From NCBI GenBank assembly GCA_944372565.1, contig CALVZR010000036.1:1-10937 (forward strand): a stretch of 10,937 nt of DNA, written 5' to 3'. The notes beneath the pieces are model-generated. The model was not told the DNA's origin, did no database searches, and saw nothing but the letters and a program-made list of their open reading frames with translations. The DNA is from an uncultured Clostridia bacterium (GTDB taxonomy: Bacteria > Bacillota > Clostridia > Christensenellales > Borkfalkiaceae). The translations under genes were made by a program, and so were the position numbers. This document shows positions 6,057-10,937 of the stretch, piece by piece. Numbering within the stretch: position 1 is the first letter of the stretch; the number at the start of each line of letters is the position of its first letter.

Positions 6057-7001
6057 ATGGAGAAAACGGCGGAGCGTAAAAAACTGAAACCGAGCAAAAA
6101 GCAGGTAACGAAAACGATTTTTCTCACGTGCATGCTCATTTACCCGCTCGCTCAGTTTCTCATCTTTTACGTCTATTTGAATTTCAACAACATCATCATG
6201 GCATTCCAGGGAATGCGGCCGGACGGCTCTACCTACTGGAACGCGTTTGAAAATTTCAAGTTCGTGTTCCATGGGGTGGACAGCACGCTCATCAACATTT
6301 CGTTCTGGAACAACCTGAAAATGTTTGCCCTCACGCTCGTGATCGGCATGCCGCTCAATCTTCTTTTCGGGTATTATCTGTATAAAAAGAAGTTCGGTTC
6401 TTCCATCATCCGCGTGGTCTATATGCTTCCGAATATGGTTTCGGGCGTCGTGATCACCCTGCTGTTCATGAAATTCATGGAAATCGGGTTTCCGCAGATG
6501 ATGCAGGAGCTGTTCGGAATACAGATTCCGAATCTGATCCGGAACAACAATTCGGCTTTCGGCGTTCAGGTGTTTTATACGCTCTGGCTGGGGTTCAGTA
6601 CGTCGATCATCATCTATTCGAACGCGATGTTTTCCATAGACGAAGGCGTTATCGAAGCGGGAAAGATCGACGGAACGACCACGCTGCAGGAACTTTTCCG
6701 CATCGTTGTGCCGCTGATTTTCCCCACGATTTCCACCTATATGATCACGGGCGTGGCGAGCATCTTCACGGTGGCGGGCAGCTTGTATCTTTTCTACGGA
6801 CTCAACGACGTTCCGCAGAAAACCTATATGATGGGTTTTTATCTCTTTAAAATCGCCATGGCGGGAGACCTTACGGCATACCCTGTTGGCGCGGCGGTTT
6901 CGATCCTGATCACCATCGTAACCGTGCCTCTCACATTGGGAGTCCGGTGGTTGCTGAACAGAGTTGATCCCATGCGGGACGTATATGGAGACATCGCATG
7001 A
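6057..7001 (+). CDS. ABC sugar importer permease, MalF-like
   Basis: 314 residues with about six membrane segments: roughly 20-48, 87-107, 118-140, 170-190, 224-248 and 278-298. The cytoplasmic coupling loop of binding-protein-dependent importers is clear: EAGKIDGTTTLQELFRIVVP (200-219), the E-A/G-x-x-x-D-G-x(8-9)-I-x-x-P pattern that docks on the ATPase. The MalF-type N-terminus (AFQG then WNAFENFKFVF) fits the sugar class. ATG 6057 lies three bases after the binding-protein stop, with GAGGA just upstream, and the end overlaps the next gene by the four bases ATGA. It forms a heterodimer with the following permease. Confidence 0.93.
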   Translation: MEKTAERKKLKPSKKQVTKTIFLTCMLIYPLAQFLIFYVYLNFNNIIMAFQGMRPDGSTYWNAFENFKFVFHGVDSTLINISFWNNLKMFALTLVIGMPLNLLFGYYLYKKKFGSSIIRVVYMLPNMVSGVVITLLFMKFMEIGFPQMMQELFGIQIPNLIRNNNSAFGVQVFYTLWLGFSTSIIIYSNAMFSIDEGVIEAGKIDGTTTLQELFRIVVPLIFPTISTYMITGVASIFTVAGSLYLFYGLNDVPQKTYMMGFYLFKIAMAGDLTAYPVGAAVSILITIVTVPLTLGVRWLLNRVDPMRDVYGDIA

Positions 7002-7891
7002 AACAACACGTGAAAAAGAAAAGAATCAAAGAGGCAAAGGCGCTGTTTATCGTAGTGGGGATCATATTCCTGATTCACGGTCTTTCGCTTTTGCTCCCGT
7101 TTGTGTGGATGATTATGACCTCTTTCAAGGGGAGGCTCGATTATGCGGACAGCTTTCTGGGACTGCCCACGACGTGGCGTTTCGAAAACTACACGAGTAT
7201 TTTCGAAATCCTGAAAGTGGAAGTTATCCGAAACGGACAATTTTACGAATACAACATTTTCGGAATGCTGGGAAACAGCCTTATCCTCGCGGTGTTCAAG
7301 AGTTTCTTTTCCCTGCTGAGCGTGGTGCTTTGCGCGTACTGCGTGGCGAAATATGATTTCAAACTGAGAAAACTGCTTTTCAATATCAACATATTCGTCA
7401 TGGTGATCCCCATTGTGGGAAGTCTGGCAACCACGCTCACCGTGTATCGGCAATTCGGGATATACAATAATTTCCTGATGTATATCATTTTCCCGGGTTC
7501 GCCGTTCGGGTTCAACTTCCTGTTGCTGTACGGGGCGTTCAAGGCAATTCCGAATTCTTATTCGGAGGCGGTGTTCATCGACGGCGGGGGACACCTTACG
7601 GTGTTCCTGCGCGTGATCATTCCCGTGATGCTGCCCACGCTTTCGGCATTGTACATTTTGTCGTTTATCGGGTTGTGGAACGATTACAGCGCGTCGCTGA
7701 TCTATCTTCCCAGCGTGCCCACGCTGGCGTACGGGCTGTATCTGTTCCAGTACGACTCCGCGAAATACGGCGCGAGTCTGCCCGAAGTTCTGGCAGGGTT
7801 TGCCATTTGTTCCATCCCTTCGGTAGTGCTGTTCTGCTCTTTCCAGAAGGTGATCACGCAGTCTCTTACAGTCGGCGGACTGAAAGAATAA
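6998..7891 (+). CDS. ABC sugar importer permease, MalG-like
   Basis: 297 residues with six predicted membrane segments (about 17-42, 90-116, 127-149, 158-182, 212-236 and 263-285). The coupling loop is EAVFIDGGGHLTVFLRVIIP (190-209). The N-terminal LPFVWMIMTSFKG and the C-terminal end QKVITQSLTVGGLKE are both typical of the MalG/CUT1 group. Its start codon overlaps the stop of the previous gene (ATGA, 6998-7001), so the two subunits are translationally coupled. No ATP-binding subunit follows. As in many Bacillota, a shared MsmX-type ATPase encoded elsewhere is likely; that is inference from known systems. Confidence 0.93.
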   Translation: MKQHVKKKRIKEAKALFIVVGIIFLIHGLSLLLPFVWMIMTSFKGRLDYADSFLGLPTTWRFENYTSIFEILKVEVIRNGQFYEYNIFGMLGNSLILAVFKSFFSLLSVVLCAYCVAKYDFKLRKLLFNINIFVMVIPIVGSLATTLTVYRQFGIYNNFLMYIIFPGSPFGFNFLLLYGAFKAIPNSYSEAVFIDGGGHLTVFLRVIIPVMLPTLSALYILSFIGLWNDYSASLIYLPSVPTLAYGLYLFQYDSAKYGASLPEVLAGFAICSIPSVVLFCSFQKVITQSLTVGGLKE

Positions 7892-7909
7892 AAAAAAGGA
7901 GAGAAAATT

Positions 7910-9901
7910 ATGAGTGAAGCACGCAGGTCAAAAGTCTTAAAATTGTTTCTGGCAATTTTAAGCACGGTTTTTGTCTTTTGCATGGCGGCGTTCGTATGTG
8001 CGCCCGCCGTGTATGCGGAAGGCGAATTTTCGAGCGTCGGCGACAGATACTTTCATACGGACACGGAAGGCGCTACGGTAGAGAGCTTTTTGAATAAGGC
8101 GTCGGTAATACAGCCCACATATAGAGGGCTCAGAACGGAAGTTACGGTACCCGAAGGAACGGAAAACGTAGAAATTACTTTTAACGCTATGGTAGATCCC
8201 AGGCAGAAAAGTATCATTCAGTTCGATATCGCCGAGCCCCAAACTGCGGAAGCGGATGCAATCGTGGTAACGTTTACCGCTTTGGCAGATCCGACAAAGC
8301 AGATTTCCCTGATCAGTGTAAACCGAAAAGAGGCAAACGGGGATGAGCGTTGCTGGCTGAGCGTTTCTTTAACGGACGATTTGTATTTTGAAAACGGTTT
8401 TACCTACATAACGGGAACGGAGCAGTCGCCTATCGGCCGCAGACCGAATGGAAACTACGATGAAAACGGTTTTACGCTTTGGTCTTATGCCGGAGCATCG
8501 CAGGCTTTTATATACGGCGCGATTTTCGGCGGAGAGTATCAGATTTTCCTTACCGAAACGGGAGATGTAAAGACAAACGACACTACGGTTATCGCGAATA
8601 TTCTCGATGAAAGCTATCTGGCGGCGAGCAGGGCAAATCTTGCCGGCAGCGAATATGCAGAACGCTATACGGCGGAATACGCGCAGCAGGTAATCGATGC
8701 GATGAAAGCCGGGGATTCGGGTACAGGCTTCGGGAATACGGTGATGAGTATCAAATATTACGGGCTCAAAACGACGAAAGTGGCAACGCACATTCGCCAA
8801 ATGAACGGGCAGTGGCTGACCGATAACGGTAATGTGGATTTTGTGATCAATCAATCGATGAAAGCTTATGCTTTGCCGAAAACGGACGTGCTGAATGCCG
8901 GGGAAACCTATACCGTCGGAGATTTGTTTGATATTTACACCGCCTATCGTTCGGAAGGCGCTGATGTCTCTTTTGCAACCGGGTACTTAAATGAAGGCGT
9001 AGAAACAAACGGAGACGCGACCTGGATAGATTTCGGATATAACAGAAATCCCGCTACAAATAAAACATTCAGCGTGCCTGCCGGACAAAACAACTATGCC
9101 ATCAAGCTTATGACGTATAATTCCGATAATTACGGCGTAACGGGATACGGGCCTGCTATTGTTTATAACTTCAAAGTGGAATATCCGATAGAAGCGACGT
9201 TTTCGGTGAACGGGGAAGTTACGGAGAGCATCGGCGTTGCGGCGGCGGGGGAAATCACTTTGCCCGAAGCCGCCGAAATGGACGGCGCCGTGTTCCTCGG
9301 CTGGCTTGCGAACGGCAGCCTTTACGGCGCGGGCGCAAAATATACGCTTTCACAATATACGGCTTTCCAGGCGGCGTTTATCGAATTTACTTACGACGGA
9401 ACGGCGTCCGTAAGACTGGGCGAACCCAGGGGTATCCGCTTTATCGCGCAATTCGATAAAGCCACCGCGGACGTTCTTCCCACACTGAACGACGTATCCT
9501 ATTCCCTGGGGATGCTCATCACCTCGGAAGGTTCCTCCAAGAGCGTGGATATCGAATGCGATTCGGAAAAGATCTATTCCGACGGCGATTATTATAAATT
9601 TAACGCCGCGCTCGTAAACATCAGGGAAGAAAACCTCACGCGCGTCTATTATGCGCAGCCCTATATGAAAATCACGTATTCCGACGGAACGACCGCAACG
9701 ATCAACGCCGCGGTGAAAGATACTTCCGGCCGTTCGTATGCAGGCGTGATCACCGCCGCATATAACGACGTGCAGGAGGAAGCGGGCGGCGAATATCAGA
9801 CCGAAGTTATCTGGAACGGACAGACAAGGTATGCAAAATGCAGCGCGGAAACCTATGCGCTCATTGCCGAACTCTACGAGAGTTTACCCACACAGGAATA
9901 A
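7910..9901 (+). CDS. Secreted multidomain protein of unknown function with InlB-like repeat
   Basis: 663 residues with a Sec signal peptide: basic SEARRSKVLK, hydrophobic core to about 30, probable cleavage after VYA at 36. Four parts can be seen. Residues 38-290 form a beta-rich module (GDRYFHTDT, ESFLNKA, ALADPTKQISL, VSLTDDLY, SEYAERYTAEYA) shared with the second secreted gene at 10136. Residues 320-425 form another beta-rich stretch (LNAGETYTVGDLFDIYTAY, then VYNFKVEYP), perhaps Ig-like. Residues 428-491 resemble an InlB/Listeria-Bacteroides repeat, with FLGWLANGSLY and TAFQAAF. Residues 495-663 form a terminal module opening with GTASVRLGEPRGIRFIA. There is no LPXTG signal, membrane anchor or visible catalytic motif, so it is either released or held by a binding domain. 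It follows the permease gene by 18 bases behind an AAAGGAG site, so it is probably in the importer operon. A glycan-binding role is plausible but unproven. Confidence 0.75.
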   Translation: MSEARRSKVLKLFLAILSTVFVFCMAAFVCAPAVYAEGEFSSVGDRYFHTDTEGATVESFLNKASVIQPTYRGLRTEVTVPEGTENVEITFNAMVDPRQKSIIQFDIAEPQTAEADAIVVTFTALADPTKQISLISVNRKEANGDERCWLSVSLTDDLYFENGFTYITGTEQSPIGRRPNGNYDENGFTLWSYAGASQAFIYGAIFGGEYQIFLTETGDVKTNDTTVIANILDESYLAASRANLAGSEYAERYTAEYAQQVIDAMKAGDSGTGFGNTVMSIKYYGLKTTKVATHIRQMNGQWLTDNGNVDFVINQSMKAYALPKTDVLNAGETYTVGDLFDIYTAYRSEGADVSFATGYLNEGVETNGDATWIDFGYNRNPATNKTFSVPAGQNNYAIKLMTYNSDNYGVTGYGPAIVYNFKVEYPIEATFSVNGEVTESIGVAAAGEITLPEAAEMDGAVFLGWLANGSLYGAGAKYTLSQYTAFQAAFIEFTYDGTASVRLGEPRGIRFIAQFDKATADVLPTLNDVSYSLGMLITSEGSSKSVDIECDSEKIYSDGDYYKFNAALVNIREENLTRVYYAQPYMKITYSDGTTATINAAVKDTSGRSYAGVITAAYNDVQEEAGGEYQTEVIWNGQTRYAKCSAETYALIAELYESLPTQE

Positions 9902-9906
9902 GGAGG
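9899..9906 (+). promoter_or_regulatory. Perfect Shine-Dalgarno site of the 45-residue peptide gene
   Basis: TAAGGAGG is fully complementary to the 16S rRNA anti-Shine-Dalgarno end and lies seven bases before ATG 9914. Its first three bases are the stop codon of the 663-residue secreted protein, so the two genes are closely linked in translation. Confidence 0.85.
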
Positions 9907-9913
9907 AGAAAAC

Positions 9914-10051
9914 ATGAAAAAACTATATCTGAAACCGCAAGCGGATTGCATGAAATTTCAGACGCTCAACATTTTAAGCGTTTCCGAGCTCGATAACCTC
10001 GGAAACGATATCGATTGGACCGATGCATCGAATGAAAATTCGAAATGGTAA
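9914..10051 (+). CDS. Small peptide of 45 residues, unknown function
   Basis: A short open frame encodes MKKLYLKPQADCMKF, then QTLNILSVSELDNLG, then NDIDWTDASNENSKW. It has a perfect Shine-Dalgarno site and starts 12 bases after the secreted protein's stop codon. The N-terminal third is basic (KK, K), the rest acidic and polar, with one Cys (12) and two Trp (35 and 45). It has no hydrophobic core, so it is not a signal peptide or a membrane peptide. The form, 'MKK-x-Y-x-x-P' followed by 'ILS' and an acidic Trp-bearing tail, reminds me of short hypothetical peptides common in gut anaerobes, but I cannot name a family. It lies between two secreted paralogues and before a hairpin. The strong RBS and spacing make it a likely real gene; its role is unknown. 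Confidence 0.65.
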   Translation: MKKLYLKPQADCMKFQTLNILSVSELDNLGNDIDWTDASNENSKW

Positions 10052-10065
10052 ACGTCGGATGCGCA

Positions 10066-10095
10066 AAATATTGCCGCCGCAAGGCGGCAATATTT
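10066..10095 (+). terminator. 13-bp hairpin with GCAA loop after the small peptide gene
   Basis: AAATATTGCCGCC (10066-10078) pairs perfectly with GGCGGCAATATTT (10083-10095) around a GCAA tetraloop of the stable GNRA type. There is no clear T run beyond the stem's own TATTT, so it could be a leaky terminator or an RNA-stabilising element that lowers expression of the next gene. Confidence 0.55.
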
Positions 10096-10135
10096 ATACC
10101 GCGGGCAAAAAACAATCATCAGGGAGAGATTTTCA

Positions 10136-10937
10136 ATGAGTAAACCGAAAAGGGTTCTGTTACCCATCTTGTGCGCGATCGCGTCGATTTTCCTTTTTTC
10201 CGGCGCGGCGGGTTTCGCGGCGCGGGCGGCAGACGATTACGCCAGCGTTGGGGCGCAGTATTTTCATACGGATACGCCCGATACGCAAACGGAAAGTTTT
10301 CTGAACAAAGCGCCGCTTGTGGTGCCCGGATATAAGGGCGTGAGAACGGAGATCACATCGTCAAACGGCGATGCGAACGCAGTTTTCAATGGCAACGTCA
10401 ATCCCGTAGGGGAGCCGAACCGCGTGATCATCGCGTTCGACTATAATACAAGCGGTTCGCCGGTTGCGGACGCCGTTGTTTTAACCTATACGGCGCTCAG
10501 CGACCCGACCAAACAGATCTCGCTCGTCAACGTGAATCGCGGCGGCGGAAACTGGCTCACCGTTTCTTTGACGGACGATCTGTATTACAGCGGCGGATTC
10601 ATGTATGTGAACGGCACTTCGCAGCCCGTGATCGGACTCAGGGATAACGGCACGTACGATCAGAACGGCTATACCGTCTGGAACAGCGGCAATTACGGCT
10701 GGGGTGCGCTGTACGGGGAGGAATATCAGGTGATTCTCCCGACCGAAGACTATTCGGTTCCTTCCGGATTCACCCTGAAAAAGGGCGATGTGAAGATCAA
10801 TTATTGGACGAATATCGCAAATTTTTTCTTTGTTTTTTTGCTTTCTGCGAGTATGTCAAACCTTGGGGAAAGCGAATACGCGGAGCGTTATACGGCGGAA
10901 TATGCCCGGGAGGTGCTGGTCGCTTTGTTTGTTTTTT
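10136..10937 (+). CDS. Second secreted protein, paralogue of the 663-residue protein (3' truncated)
   Basis: The frame is open from ATG 10136 to the window end (267 codons) with no stop. A GGGAG site lies nine bases before the start. Residues 1-32 are a signal peptide (SKPKR, hydrophobic core, AARA end). From DDYASVG on it follows the N-terminal module of the upstream secreted protein closely: YFHTDT, ESFLNKA, RTE, ALSDPTKQISL, VSLTDDLY, a Y/F-D-N-G-Y/F-T repeat of the same spacing, EEYQ and SEYAERYTAEYA, about half of the positions being the same by eye. Two stretches depart sharply: residues 230-237 read FFFVFLLS where the paralogue has ILDESYLA, and the last residues read LVALFVF where the paralogue has IDAMKAG. 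Both are T-rich and may be sequence error. Function unknown, presumably similar to the paralogue. Confidence 0.75.
   Translation, partial: MSKPKRVLLPILCAIASIFLFSGAAGFAARAADDYASVGAQYFHTDTPDTQTESFLNKAPLVVPGYKGVRTEITSSNGDANAVFNGNVNPVGEPNRVIIAFDYNTSGSPVADAVVLTYTALSDPTKQISLVNVNRGGGNWLTVSLTDDLYYSGGFMYVNGTSQPVIGLRDNGTYDQNGYTVWNSGNYGWGALYGEEYQVILPTEDYSVPSGFTLKKGDVKINYWTNIANFFFVFLLSASMSNLGESEYAERYTAEYAREVLVALFVF

Noticed and set aside
9884..9901. Possible sortase signal at the end of the 663-residue protein (ends ESLPTQE)
   Set aside because: LPTQE is not LPXTG, and no hydrophobic segment or basic tail follows.
1..10937. CRISPR array, tRNA, rRNA, insertion sequence or integrase
   Set aside because: I saw no spaced direct repeats, cloverleaf-like sequence, transposase motifs or terminal inverted repeats.

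Overview
The window looks like a carbohydrate-use region from an anaerobic, low-to-mid GC Gram-positive bacterium of the class Clostridia, probably a gut species and possibly of the Christensenellales type. The grounds are strong Shine-Dalgarno sites (AAGGAGG, TAAGGAGG), a Gram-positive style lipoprotein solute-binding protein, an AraC-type regulator next to a MalF/MalG-type sugar importer without its own ATPase, and Sec-exported proteins carrying an InlB-like 'FLGW' module. The taxonomic call is an inference; no rRNA or tRNA gene is present.

Layout. (1) Bases 1-2227, plus strand: the 3' end of a GH130-type mannoside phosphorylase overlaps by 8 bases a DUF4838 (GH163-like) putative glycosidase. 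The pair ends at a very strong GC-rich terminator. (2) Bases 2402-3205: a TIM-barrel sugar phosphate isomerase/epimerase-like gene with its own RBS, closed by a hairpin that can also stop the convergent gene. (3) Bases 3258-4145, minus strand: an AraC-family regulator. (4) Bases 4146-4370: a divergent control region with two good promoters, a 10-G homopolymer and two related TGAA-N5/6-TTCA elements, one of which covers the importer -35 box. (5) Bases 4371-7891: lipoprotein binding protein (TTG start) and two permeases, tightly packed. (6) Bases 7910-10937: a 663-residue secreted protein, a 45-residue peptide gene with a perfect Shine-Dalgarno site, a 13-bp hairpin, and the start of a second secreted protein that is a clear paralogue of the first and runs off the end.

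How it may work together (inference): the regulator senses a sugar and controls the divergent importer. The importer brings in an oligosaccharide, which cytoplasmic enzymes (DUF4838 protein, GH130 phosphorylase, isomerase) break down; GH130 together with a GH163-like protein suggests a beta-mannosyl or N-glycan-type substrate. The two secreted paralogues behind the permeases may bind the glycan or act at the cell surface. They and the small peptide are the least explained part of the window. The last 115 bases also contain in-frame T-rich tracts that look wrong against the paralogue and may be a sequence artefact.
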